From assembly GCA_013176395.1 (NCBI GenBank), contig JABMLP010000015.1:930001-994000 (forward strand): a DNA stretch of 64,000 nt. The letters are read 5' to 3'. A program made the position numbers and the translations under genes. This document shows positions 44,538-54,511 of the stretch, one piece after another. The notes beneath the pieces were generated by a model. That model made no database searches, was not told where the DNA came from, and saw only the letters and a program-made list of their open reading frames with translations. Numbering within the stretch: position 1 is the stretch's first letter; each line of letters begins with the position of its first letter. Source of the stretch: Venturia oleaginea (taxonomy: Eukaryota; Ascomycota; Dothideomycetes; Venturiales; Venturiaceae).

Positions 44538-46386
44538 ACGTGTTCCACCACCGAGCTGGTCAGCCCACCGAGCTGGTCAAAAAGGCTTGGCACGACCAAC
44601 TCATGTTACGACTCTTCAATTTAATCGCTATTGACAATAGATTCTAAGTCCGTCGTGCTGCTATCTGATTCAGATGATATCTCGATATCTTTTTTACAAG
44701 TTCGCGCATTATGCCCAGTTGCGCCGCAGTTCCTACAGCGCCGTTGAGTTGGTCGGGCTATTTCTTGACCACCACTACCACGAGCCTTCTTTGATCCCTG
44801 AGGCGCGACAGACGCCTCGGCAGATACCTGCGCTGCTACAGTCCCATACTCTATAGTGCCACCTTGCTGGATCCACTTCCTTTTGCGCCATTTTCGCTTT
44901 GTCATTACTGCCAATTGCTCTTCAAGCTCGCGGTTGCGCGCAACAAGTAGAGCGTTTTGGTGTAGCATCAATTCAGCGCCCTTGACAAGCTGGGAAAAGC
45001 CTGCCTGCGCAGTAACTGGTGACCGAGTAAAGGACTCGCTTACGAGCTTGGATTGGGATCCAAATTCAAGAGTATTGCTTGGAGTCTTCGACTGCCACGG
45101 CGTCTCCTGCGGTGGGGGTGCTGGTGGGGTACGTAGCCGTACTTCAAGGCGATCCAATACCACCTCCGCGTTGATAGGGACTAGCCCTACCATCTCAAAA
45201 GCCTTTCGACCGTTCTCTTCTGTAAACACGTCGAAAAACGCGTCTTTGAAGGCTGGGAGGAAGCCTTCTTTGTTGATATGGTAGACGCGTCGGCATGCCA
45301 AGTCTCGAACTCGTTGAGAGTACTTGCACTTCAACGGCGAGAAGCAGACTACATCAAGCGGCTGGAGGATATGCGATGAATGAGGTGGCATACAGAGCGT
45401 TATGATCTTATGTTCGAGGCAGTAGTCCTTGAAATCCTGGTTGAGATGGCACTCATGGCCGTCCAAGATGAGCAGCCTATACCTCCCCACTTGACGCGCC
45501 TTTGTATACGCGTCAAAGTGCTTCAACCACTCAAGATCAAGCGCGTTGTTTGTCCAGCCGTTCTCAGAGACCGAGAGCTTCCAATTCCGTGGTATATCTG
45601 CCTCCTCATACCACGCAGAGATGTGAACGCGTCCTTTGTAGATAATGAATGGCGGGGTCGCATACCCAGCGGCGCAGATGCTCTGGATAACTGTAACCCA
45701 CTCGCGATCGCCTGGCTGGATCAAATTAGGCCGTGTACGTCTTTCAGAAGCTGTGACGACCTTCATTGACCCAATAACGCCCATCTGGAAGCCAATCTCG
45801 TCAAAGTTGTGCGTATCCTCGTCGTGGATGCCGTACTTTGCCTTAGTGTCTGCAACGAGCTTGAACCACGCGCCAATAATCTCTGGATCTTCCTGTAGTA
45901 TCCTCTGCCTATCCTTAGCTCGATTGAAGGCCATCTTGAGCTCATCTGAGCGCGTTATAAACCTCTCGGCCCAGTTTTTCCCTACTAGCTCTCCAACGCG
46001 TACACCTAGTAGTTTATCCGCCATATCTGCCACCTCACACAGCCGGGGCGCGAATCCTCGCGAATCGAGGTCGAGGATGTATTGGACAATTGTCTGCTCT
46101 TCAGTCGTAGTGACCTTGTGCTGGGCGTTGCGAGTATCTAGGCGATACGTGATTCCGTTGTATCGGCTAGTCAATGTTGAAGGAGGTACATCAAACGCTT
46201 CAGCAGCGCGCCAGAGGCTTCGGAATTGGTGGGTGTTATAGGCAGAAAGGGCAAGCAGAATTCTGCCTTCTCTGTTAGATAATTGCGCATTTTGTTGTTG
46301 AGACATATCGTGTTAATGAGGGAGTTGGTCGTCTTGGCAGAAACTGACCAGCTCGGTGGGTTGACCAGCTCAGTGGTGGAACACGT
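44538..46386 (-). mobile_element. Fot1/pogo-type DNA transposon
   Basis: It is 1849 bp with TA on both sides (44536-44537 and 46387-46388). The inverted ends begin ACGTGTTCCACCACCGAGCT and run about 42 bp with two mismatches. Each end contains two copies of CACCGAGCTGGTCA or its variant, a likely transposase-binding subrepeat. It contains one intact transposase gene. Confidence 0.9.
44621..46306 (-). CDS. Fot1/pogo transposase, intact
   Basis: An uninterrupted 561-residue frame starts at the ATG at 46306 (MSQQQNAQLSNREGRILLA). An N-terminal psq-type helix-turn-helix is followed by a CENP-B-type HTH (TEEQTIVQYILDLDSRG, NWAERFITR). The DDE_1 catalytic core has NFDEIGFQMG, LLILDGHECHLN and HSSHILQPLDVVCFSPLK. 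A CCHC zinc knuckle (RCRNCGATGHNARTC) sits near the C-terminus. No stops or frameshifts were seen, so this copy may be autonomous. It lies inside the older 44249-46783 element. Confidence 0.9.
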   Translation of the reverse strand: MSQQQNAQLSNREGRILLALSAYNTHQFRSLWRAAEAFDVPPSTLTSRYNGITYRLDTRNAQHKVTTTEEQTIVQYILDLDSRGFAPRLCEVADMADKLLGVRVGELVGKNWAERFITRSDELKMAFNRAKDRQRILQEDPEIIGAWFKLVADTKAKYGIHDEDTHNFDEIGFQMGVIGSMKVVTASERRTRPNLIQPGDREWVTVIQSICAAGYATPPFIIYKGRVHISAWYEEADIPRNWKLSVSENGWTNNALDLEWLKHFDAYTKARQVGRYRLLILDGHECHLNQDFKDYCLEHKIITLCMPPHSSHILQPLDVVCFSPLKCKYSQRVRDLACRRVYHINKEGFLPAFKDAFFDVFTEENGRKAFEMVGLVPINAEVVLDRLEVRLRTPPAPPPQETPWQSKTPSNTLEFGSQSKLVSESFTRSPVTAQAGFSQLVKGAELMLHQNALLVARNRELEEQLAVMTKRKWRKRKWIQQGGTIEYGTVAAQVSAEASVAPQGSKKARGSGGQEIARPTQRRCRNCGATGHNARTCKKDIEISSESDSSTTDLESIVNSD

Positions 46387-47387
46387 TATCTATATAAATA
46401 TTAAGCAAATCCTTAGATTTCTTTTTTCTAAAAGAGCTACGGTATGTCACAGGCTATGGCCTAGATTGTGGTTCTCGGCTATGCCCTCAACCTTTGGAAA
46501 CTTCTGGAAGATTCCACAGCCCCACCACCACTGATTATAAAACCATGTATTCTAGTCTTTCTCTCTTTTCTTCAAGTTTGTAATACTCGTCGATCAGGAT
46601 AGTCAATTGAAAAACATATCAACCACGCCTCTCACGCGGTATTCCCCTACCTACTCCTTCTAAAATTATTAAAATCGGTCAAGGATTGAGGTCGTGGTGT
46701 GGCCGTAAAGAAGACGACATTTGGTGAGGAATCGCGAAAAAGTGCTTTCCGGCCCCTGCGCAGTCAATTCTAACACACCCGTGCAGCACAGGGTTCCTCA
46801 AATCTGACTGCGCAGGGCGCTCGGACCCACCATCCCATCTCAATTTCCACGTATACACCAACTTATCGCTCAATTTACCACCACCATGGCGCCTAGAACA
46901 CCCAAAAGAAAGACTGCATGGCGAGAATATGACACCACGAAGAGAATGCGGTTTTTCAGGCCTGGGATTGCAAGAATGAGGCCGACGGCATCGGTACAAT
47001 CGCATACCTCCCTGAAATCAATATACCAACTTCTACCGCAGGTAGTTGGCTTAAACTACGAGAACTTATTGGTGATGCAGCATTCAGATCACAGAGAAAG
47101 AGCAGTTGCATCATAGGGCGGCCTACCAAAGTATCTGCTTCAGATCTTACCCGCCTTACGAACCAAGATGACCCATACACGAAAAAGGCTGGCAGGAACA
47201 AGCCAATTCCTGCCCCGGCAAGCCTTCCGCAAAGACATTACAGCGTCACGTGTACAATGCAGGGGCTAGGCGATTCAAGAAGCGTTATCAGAAGCAGATA
47301 TCCCAGGCAAATCGGCCAAAGAGGGTTGAATACGGTAAAGAACACGAGAAAAAGACCATACTAGGCTTCTGGAGTTGGATTTGGTTC

Positions 47388-47630
47388 TCTATAAATGAAT
47401 GCAGAGTCAAATGGATAATGATAGATGGAATGAAGTAGTAAGTTGGATGCATACTCCTCCATGCTGAGGTATAATGCCTGACTATATACACATAGATAGA
47501 GAAGATTCCAGAAGAGAATGTATGAGATCATTGTCGATCCTAGGTATTGAGTATATGAACTTCACATGATATCAAGACGTTCCCAACCCAAGATGTTTCA
47601 ACAGGACAAATGCCGAAGCCTTCATACACA
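47388..47630 (-). repeat. Left LTR, inverted orientation
   Basis: It is the reverse complement of the right LTR, placing the LTR 3' end at the outer left boundary. It joins inward to an inverted 41-bp gag segment. Confidence 0.88.
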
Positions 47631-47764
47631 CCCTTTTCTTATGATCAGCGATGGACTTATCCACATAGGCCGGCCTGGAGTGCAGAAAAAAGTAGATGAG
47701 GCACTCAAAGATCCAAAGGTTAAGGCCTATGTGTATAAGTCCATCGCTGATCATAAGAAAAGGG
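47631..47764. repeat. 41-bp foldback of gag sequence with 52-nt loop
   Basis: 47631-47671 and 47724-47764 are reverse complements with one mismatch. The right arm is in-frame gag (YKSIADHKKR). The left arm is its inverted copy and is fused directly to the inverted LTR. The fusion point lies at AAAGGG, a sequence present both in gag (47759-47764) and at the polypurine tract (52126-52131). Confidence 0.9.
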
Positions 47765-50700
47765 TGGAAGAAAGAGAAAAGCAGTCGGAATCTCATGATC
47801 AGGATGAATCAAAAGAATCCTCGATGAATAACGTCTACTTTACTACAATACACGAAAAATTACCCAAGCCGACTACAGAGAGTCGTACTAGGCCCGATTC
47901 AGACAATGTATCGAAATCTTTTATCGCTGCAAACGACGAATTTCGATGTGCCGAAATCCTTGAGCCGGTGCCAAACGCGAAACACACACGGTCAATCACG
48001 AAACTGACGCCAGAATTCACCACCTCCCACCAAACAGAATCCGAGAAAGTATCCACATTCAACATATCGGAAGAACCAGAACCCTATTACTTTACAAATG
48101 CATGGGTTCTTGACGGTGGCAGCGAGCGTCATGTATGCAACTCCCCTCTCCGCAATCAATTCACAAAAACTCGTGATGCAGGAAACGGCTCCTATGTACA
48201 GTGCGGCCTCACAAAATACTACATCGAATCGTACGGCAACTGCATCCTCAACGTCAAGCTGCCAGGCGGTGGTACCACGTCATCACTATTACTGATGTTG
48301 CCTTGTGTCCTTACTTCAGGACAAACCTCCTATCCACAGCTAAACTGGAGGCGAAAGGACTTCATCTTATTACCCTTAATGGAGGGTACATGTGCCCTGC
48401 TACGGATGTGACGAAGAAGCTGTACATTCCTACCATGCATAGATCCTATTGGTGCCTTGAATTTAGCCCTCCGACTCATCACAAGTACGTCAAGGATCCA
48501 CGAGAATCCACATACAGTTTCTATACGGAGAAGGAACCTACCAAAAAGGAGATTGCACTCGAAAAGAGACTGACATCCAAGGCCTCAGACGATAGATGGC
48601 ACCTACGCCTTGGCCATCCAGGACCAGAGACCCTCAAGTACCTACCAAAAGCAATACAAGGTGACATTACCGTGTCCTATACACCAACCACTAAGGAATG
48701 CGAAGTCTGTACCATCTCCAAGGCCCAGCAAAAGATCAGCCGTTCGGAGTTCAAGGAACATCCCTCCACAAGGCCTTTTCAACGCCTACATTTCGATCTT
48801 ATTCCTATGCCAGTGGCCTACAATGGCCACAAGTATATCTCTCATTTTTCGTGCGACTTCTGCGACTTCATCTTCAACTTCACACACAAAAGAAAGAGCG
48901 AATGTGTGCAATGCTTCATTTACGTCATAAACCTCATTAAAACTCAGTGGGGCCTTGACGTTCAATTCTTTCATTCAGACGGAGAAACCTCTTTCGGTAA
49001 AGAAGATACACAAAACAACATATTCTGGGAGACTGTGCACATATGAGGCATTATTGTAGAGACCTCTGCACCTCGTACACAGGCTCAGAATGGTGGTTCC
49101 GAAATCATTGGGCGATGGGTTGTCGCTAAAATGCGAACACTCCGTACTCAATCCGGCCAGCCTCAAAAGTGTTTGGCCGGAAAGAGCCCTTGCAGTTGCA
49201 GCCATCAGCAATAGGATCCCTATCCTCAAAAATGGCTGGAAGTCACCATACGAGGTAGTCTGGCAAGCCAAACCAGTCATCTTTCATCTCGTCGTCTACG
49301 GAGCCAAGGCATGCCCCCTGAACAAGTCAATTCCAAAGCTGGATCGAGAGAATCCTCGTGCATTCATTGGCTACATGGTGGGCTATGAAGGCACAGGAAT
49401 TTACAGGGTTTGGATACCCTCACAGAGTAAGGTGATTCGTACTCGAGATGTCGTCCTTGACGAGGATGACCATGTGTATGACCCAGCTGAAATTGACGCC
49501 GCAATCATGTTTCCTGAACATATTGAGACACATTTAGTCATCAAGCCACTACCCCAGGTGCAATACGACTGGATATGTCCGCAATTGAGCTCTCCGACAA
49601 CACAGCAGACACAGCAGAAATGATAATTCAGTCTCCTACCCTCGAATCTACTGAATTCAGTAATGACGACTTTGCAACACTAAGGCGAGGCTCTACTGCC
49701 TCCACCGAAGAAGATGAGGAGGATTCCTCATCAAAGGGTGGAGATACGGTGATCGGCAGCCTCATACAGTCTCATCCTACGGAATATACGCCATCTGCAA
49801 TGTCACCAACTCCTCAAAGGGTGACAAAGCCACCAAGAGCACCCCCAGGGGCGGCCTCAAGGACAGCATCAAGAGCCACATCAGCAACATCCTCTCGATT
49901 GTCGTCAGCCCCAGCATCCACAGCCTCATCCGCATCCGGTAAAGCCAAGGCTAAGGTAAAGCCTAGCTACTCATACACCAAAGAGGCTCCTAAAAAGGAA
50001 ATCTCCAGCGAAAACGTACCAGTTTACGAGGGTCGCACACGAGGTGATAGGAAGAAACAGGGTCCGGCTGGATCTAGCCTATACACCACATTTGAGGATG
50101 CATCTGATTGGAACTCCGCATTCAGTGCTTTCATCACATCAGTCAAACAGCATCGTGATAACCTTCCACCGGTACCAGAATCCTACGAGGAAGCCAAACT
50201 CCATCCTCTGTGGCCACAGTGGCTAGAAGCTATGCTCACCGAGATCCAGCATTGCAAAAAGAAAGGTGTTTTCAAGGAAGTCTCCCATATCAAGAATATG
50301 ACTCCCAGACCCCTACCTTTGAAGTGGGTTTACACGTACAAATTCGACGGCAATGGCTACCTCATTCGACTCAAAGCACGACTGTGTGTGCGAGGAGACA
50401 AACAACCACTCAATAGCATGGATACCTATGCTGCAACCCTGGCATCAGAAGTTATGCGATTCTTACTCGCTATGGCAGCACACTTTGACCTTGAAATGAC
50501 TCAATACGATGCCGTCACCGCATTCCTGAACGCTCACCTTGACGAGACGGTCTACACATAATTACCACCAGGTTTCGGCAAGAAAGGACAACTTTGGCTC
50601 CTAATGATGGCCCTATACGGTCTCCGAAGATCGCCACATCTCTGGCACAACGAATTCTCATCATTTCTGCAATCCTTAGGACTCATGCCTATTCCAGGAG

Positions 50701-51989
50701 TCAATTGTCTCTACCATAATGAATGGCTCATCGTCTTCTTCTTTGTAGATGACATCATATGCCTCTACCGCAGCAAAGATGAGTTCCAATTCAAACAATT
50801 TGAGGCTAGATTATCGGCTAAATACGAGCTACGCTTCATGGGAAGACCAGAGTACTTTCTGGGCATCAGGATCACTCGAAATCGAGAGAAGCAAACCATC
50901 ACGCTGTGCCAAGACGCCTACATCGACAAGATGGTCAAGAAGTTTCAATCCTCTATGCTACCACATAAGGTATTCACTCCTCTTCCACCAGGGAAGCTTG
51001 CATTATACGAGGGCCAGGCCTCAGATTCTCAAATCCGAGAGATGCAAGAGAAAGTCGGCCATTTAGGTCATGCCGCACACATTACTAGGCCCGATATCGC
51101 CTACGCAACCTCTCATTTGGCAGAATTTCAGAAGAATCTCTTGAATGATACACAGTGAAAAGATGAGGAGGATTAAGGATTGCATGAGGTTCATAATGAA
51201 CCGGTGACCGAGCGATAGTTATACAGATGTGATTGCTTTGAAATCAAAAGACGGGTACATGATTCCGACGGCTGTATGCCACCGATATTCACTTCGCGGC
51301 TAACTGAAATTGTGGTATCATCCAACAGCGGCTGTATCATCTAACAGAATCCGTCCCCTGCCCACTTGAATGCCGTCAACCACTGCATGTCCTACCTTAG
51401 GGACCACAAGAATCTCGCTATTCAGTACTCAGGGCCAGGTCTCTTAACCCCCGACTGCCACCTATCTCATGTCTCCACTGATGCATCATTTGTGGACGAC
51501 CTCAACACCAGAAAGTCTCGCCAAGGCTTCCTGTTGATGCTCGCCGGCGGCCCAATTGCATGGAAGGCCATAAAGCAAAAAACTGTTACGACATCCAGCA
51601 CAGAAGCCGAGTTGCTGGCGGCCTCATACTGCGGCAAGGAAGTCATCTGGTGGAAGAGATTCTTCGCTGCAATCGGATTCCACCTGTGAAAGGATCTCAC
51701 TATCAAGTGCGATAACCAGATGAATATCAGGTTATTAACATCAGAAACGCCCGAACTCACCACCAAACTGCGCCATGTGGACATACATCACCACTTCCTA
51801 CGCCAAGAAATCCTTGCCAAGAGACTCACCAATGAGAATCTACCCACTCAAATCATGCCAGCTGATGGCCTCACAAAAGGATTCACACGTCAACAACAAG
51901 AGAATTTCATTCTACTTCTCAGTTTGGTCAAAATCGAACTTAAAACTAGCCAGGGCGCGGCACCATTGGAGGTACAATCGGAGGATTGA
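47672..51989 (+). pseudogene. copia gag-pol remnants
   Basis: Gag C-terminus and protease region (WVLDGGSERHVCN, with DGG in place of the usual DSGA) run from 47672 to 48320. Integrase follows in another frame: the GAG-pre-integrase motif RWHLRLGHPG, the zinc-binding CEVCTISK, FHSDGETSF, and an in-frame TGA at 49044-49046. Frame breaks occur near 49140. RT has LPLKWVYTYKFDG, FDLEMTQYDAVTAFLNA, a TAA at 50560-50562 (in CAA position before LPPGFGKKG), and the active site FFFVDDIICL. RNase H has DASFVDDLNTRKSRQGF and KTVTTSSTEAELLA, with a TGA near 51687. An LTR-like insertion separates RT from RNase H. The element cannot encode a complete polyprotein. Confidence 0.85.
51156..51347 (-). repeat. 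Solo-LTR-like insertion in copia pol
   Basis: 192 bp separate the in-frame codons of the RT end (LLNDTQ) and the RNase H start (NPSPAHLNAVNHC). On the minus strand it begins TGTTAGATGATACAGCCGCT and ends TCTTTTCA, so it has TG...CA ends like an LTR. Flanks CACAG (left) and AACAG (right) may be an imperfect 5-bp duplication; exact borders are ambiguous. Confidence 0.55.
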
Positions 51990-52131
51990 ACGGAAGCGAT
52001 TGGTACCATAATCGCGAAAGTACATTATCCCAAGTGGGGCTAGCTCCCCTGCATATGGTCTTTCTTTTCACACTCATTTAAAGCCTCAGTTACCAGTTTC
52101 TTCACTCATTATCGCTCAAAAACCGAAAGGG

Positions 52132-52374
52132 TGTGTATGAAGGCTTCGGCATTTGTCCTGTTGAAACATCTTGGGTTGGGAACGTCTTGATATCATGTGA
52201 AGTTCATATACTCAATACCTAGGATCGACAATGATCTCATACATTCTCTTCTGGAATCTTCTCTATCTATGTGTATATAGTCAGGCATTATACCTCAGCA
52301 TGGAGGAGTATGCATCCAACTTACTACTTCATTCCATCTATCATTATCCATTTGACTCTGCGTTCATTTATAGA
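52132..52374 (+). repeat. Right LTR of copia element
   Basis: It starts TGTGTATGAAGG after a purine tract and ends ATTTATAGA next to target duplication GGTTC. It is 243 bp, the same length as the inverted left LTR. Confidence 0.85.
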
Positions 52375-53196
52375 GGTTCACAGATGAAGCCCATTTTCAG
52401 TCAAAAGAGCTCGCCAATGCTCCTGAATATGAGCTACGCTTTCCAGGGCAAGAGAGAGGTGTCAATGAGGAGCTAGAAGGCGTTTTGGATGTTGCTATTC
52501 ACGTCGCCGGCGGCATCTCATACAACAGGAAAGGAGACCTCATATTCTACAAGGATCCGGCTGAGCCATCAGAGAAGGTCCGTAGGCAAGTCAAGCAGCC
52601 TAAACAACTCAAATACGAGCTGGATTCAGTGTACCAAGCCCGGCTGAAAGTCTGGCAAGACCTTAAGGCAAAGGAGGACGAAACACCAAAAGGAAACTGC
52701 ATGGCACAGGTTTTCTACGCCAAAAAGATACTGCCGCAACACATCGAAGCTATTCAGGCCTTGGAGAAGCGTCACCAGCGCAAATACTGGCCTCAAGAGG
52801 ATGGTGATCCTTCTCACGGAATCAAGTCACCTAACAGTGACCCTGCAGTCATAAAAAGAGAAGCAGACTTTCTATTACTTATTCACCCTCCTCAATCATG
52901 TGATCTCAATCCCATTGAGTCTTGTTGGAACATCATTAAGTCCAGATTAGCTGGCAGGAGGTGGTCGTCGGTGGCTCATTTCAAGGCTGAAATCCAGGCA
53001 GAATGGGACAAGATCACGCTCACAATGATACGGAAAAGGATCAGAGAGATGCCAGAGAGATTTAAGATGATTCAGCAAAAACCAAAGATCCATTGCGAGT
53101 CAAACGTGTGGTAAATAGCATAATACATTCAAGTTCAAAAAATGGGATGGTGGGTCCGAGCGCCCTGCGCAGTCAGATTTCAGGAACCCTGTGCAG

Positions 53197-53590
53197 CAGG
53201 ACGTTGCTTAGTAAGATACCTCCTATAAGATCTAGACTCTGGCGATGCGGAGAGTAACCTTTGCTCTTCGACCACCTCCATGACCCACCAGTCACACAAA
53301 CGGAGTCACACAAACGGATCTATCTGGATGTCGTCTGCGGCTTTACCTGGCAGCAGTTATCGCTTTCTGACCACAACCATGTGATCATGTTTGGTGGTGT
53401 TGCCGACGTAGTGTTGAGACTTGACTTCGAACTTCTTCTTCGCGATTCCAGCACCACTATTCAACATCAACACCTGCATTCTTTCTGTTACCCACCTCAA
53501 TACTTCATCCGATTCTCTTGCCGTTACTGAATCCGTCAATATGACAAGAACTCAGCTTTAGGTAAGGCTAATAGTAGCTCCAGTTTCTAG
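53197..53590. other. Intergenic, no gene seen
   Basis: DNA between the transposon nest and the first coiled-coil gene. No supported frame. Confidence 0.4.
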
Positions 53591-54511
53591 ACCATCGCTG
53601 ACAGTACGCAGAGTGTTGAGGATGGCCAATCTCGCACCCAAGAGACCACGCAAGAGCGGCTCGCCCGTATACGAGACCAGCTTCAGGGCCATGGAGGTCC
53701 TACTCTCGCCACTATGGTCACTGAGCTGAAGAAGGACATGGCTGCTATCAAAGAAGAGTCTGCTGCCCAGAAACAAGAAATTCAAGCTCTTCAAAGCCAA
53801 GTCAACACTCTCCAGGATAAGAATACCATTCTCAAATCCAAGGTGGTAGCGCAAGAACAAGAGCACGCCTTAATTAGTGATGGCTTCTATAGCGACGCTG
53901 AGGAGACGAGTTCCACTGACGACCACGAGCCTTTCCGCCAGTGTCAATTCGTGATCTTCAACGACCGCATTGAGAGAGTCGAGAACGAGGTTCATGTTGC
54001 CATTGCCGATAACAACGACTATATTATGACGGAGTTACAGAAGAAATTGGATGCCGCCGCAAGTGACCTGGCAGAGCATGTTGCCCAGATCGCAGAGTTG
54101 AAAGAGTCAGGTGACCTTGTCAGTGTCCAGGACCTTGGACAGAGGATCCACGTTCTCTGGGAGGCGGTAAAAGACGGACCGCAACCCGACCTCGGCCTGA
54201 GCGAGAAATACACCCAAGAGAATACTCGGTCCGCCAATATGGACAAGCTCATCATGGCCGGCGACTTCATAGCTCTCAAGCAAGAGATGCATGACAATTT
54301 CAAGCTGTTCGCTGGAGAGGTCGACAAGGAGCTCAAGCGTATGAACGTGAAGATCGGAGGTCTCTCTGTCACTCCTGCGAAATATGAAGAGATAGAAGCG
54401 TACCTTGCACACGTTGAGACCAAAATGGAGAACGTTCAGCATTGGGTCGCGACCATCAACCAGAAGTTGGTGGATAGTGGCAAGGCCAACTTGGTGGGCC
54501 CTCACGCCTGA
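53591..54511 (+). CDS. Coiled-coil protein, paralog of 55168 gene
   Basis: The frame opens after an acceptor-like TTTCTAG (53584-53590) with TIADSTQSVEDG. The first in-frame ATG is at 53714 (MVTELKKDMAAIKEES). Heptad-rich coiled coil covers about residues 1-50 and 90-140 from that ATG. The end VQHWVATINQKLVDSGK resembles LQWVQSMNSKLVDMSGK of the next gene, so the two are probably tandem paralogs. The 5' exon is uncertain: an ATG at 53541 leads quickly to a stop. After the TGA at 54509 the same frame stays open for 24 codons to a GTGAGT donor, so the stop may be recent. No known function. Confidence 0.6.
   Translation, partial: TIADSTQSVEDGQSRTQETTQERLARIRDQLQGHGGPTLATMVTELKKDMAAIKEESAAQKQEIQALQSQVNTLQDKNTILKSKVVAQEQEHALISDGFYSDAEETSSTDDHEPFRQCQFVIFNDRIERVENEVHVAIADNNDYIMTELQKKLDAAASDLAEHVAQIAELKESGDLVSVQDLGQRIHVLWEAVKDGPQPDLGLSEKYTQENTRSANMDKLIMAGDFIALKQEMHDNFKLFAGEVDKELKRMNVKIGGLSVTPAKYEEIEAYLAHVETKMENVQHWVATINQKLVDSGKANLVGPHA

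Larger units (their letters stand above)
44249..46783. mobile_element. Non-autonomous inverted-repeat element hosting a Fot1 copy
   Basis: Imperfect inverted ends of about 38 bp start CACGGGTGTGTCAGAATTGA at 44249 and mirror at 46746-46783. CAG flanks both sides (44246-44248 and 46784-46786). Inside the ends GACTGCGCAGG is shared with the 1415-bp mariner family. The element's own sequence (about 290 bp left, about 400 bp right of the Fot1 insertion) has no coding frame; the left part is TA-rich. Confidence 0.7.
47388..52374 (+). mobile_element. Ty1/copia-class element with inverted terminal LTRs
   Basis: This 4987-bp insertion has GGTTC target duplications on both sides. Its termini are 243-bp sequences in inverted orientation: 47388-47630 and 52132-52374 are reverse complements with about one mismatch (near position 13 from the outside). 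Both outer ends read TCTATAAATGAA inward. The body encodes gag/protease, integrase, RT and RNase H fragments in copia order on the plus strand. A purine-rich run (AAAAACCGAAAGGG, 52118-52131) precedes the right LTR as expected for a polypurine tract. A normal copia element would have direct LTRs. Confidence 0.88.
46886..53114 (+). pseudogene. Transposase of mariner copy 2, interrupted
   Basis: The N-terminal part (46886-47382) has the same MAPRTPKRKTAW start and the same early frameshifts as copy 1. The catalytic part resumes at 52380 (FTDEAHF just across the insertion) and is open from 52485 to 53114, including EDGDPSHG and LNPIESCWNIIKS. Here codon CAG is intact where copy 1 has TAG. Confidence 0.8.
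46787..53193 (+). mobile_element. mariner-like transposon, copy 2, split by copia insertion
   Basis: The left part (46787-47387) and right part (52380-53193) together equal 1415 bp after removing the insertion and one GGTTC copy. The ends match copy 1. CAG precedes (46784-46786) and follows (53194-53196). The insertion lies between GGTTC copies at 47383-47387 and 52375-52379. In copy 1 the uninterrupted sequence reads TTTGGTTCACAGATGAAGCC. Confidence 0.92.

Noticed and set aside
47388..52374. Large DNA transposon with terminal inverted repeats that captured a pol gene
   Set aside because: The repeats behave as LTRs (equal 243 bp, purine tract before the right one), the duplication is 5 bp as for copia, and there is no DNA transposase inside. 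Rearranged retrotransposon is the simpler reading.
53541..53590. ATG 53541 exon spliced over GTAAGG...TTTCTAG for the first coiled-coil gene
   Set aside because: The exon would contain an in-frame TAG and the intron would be only 29 bp.
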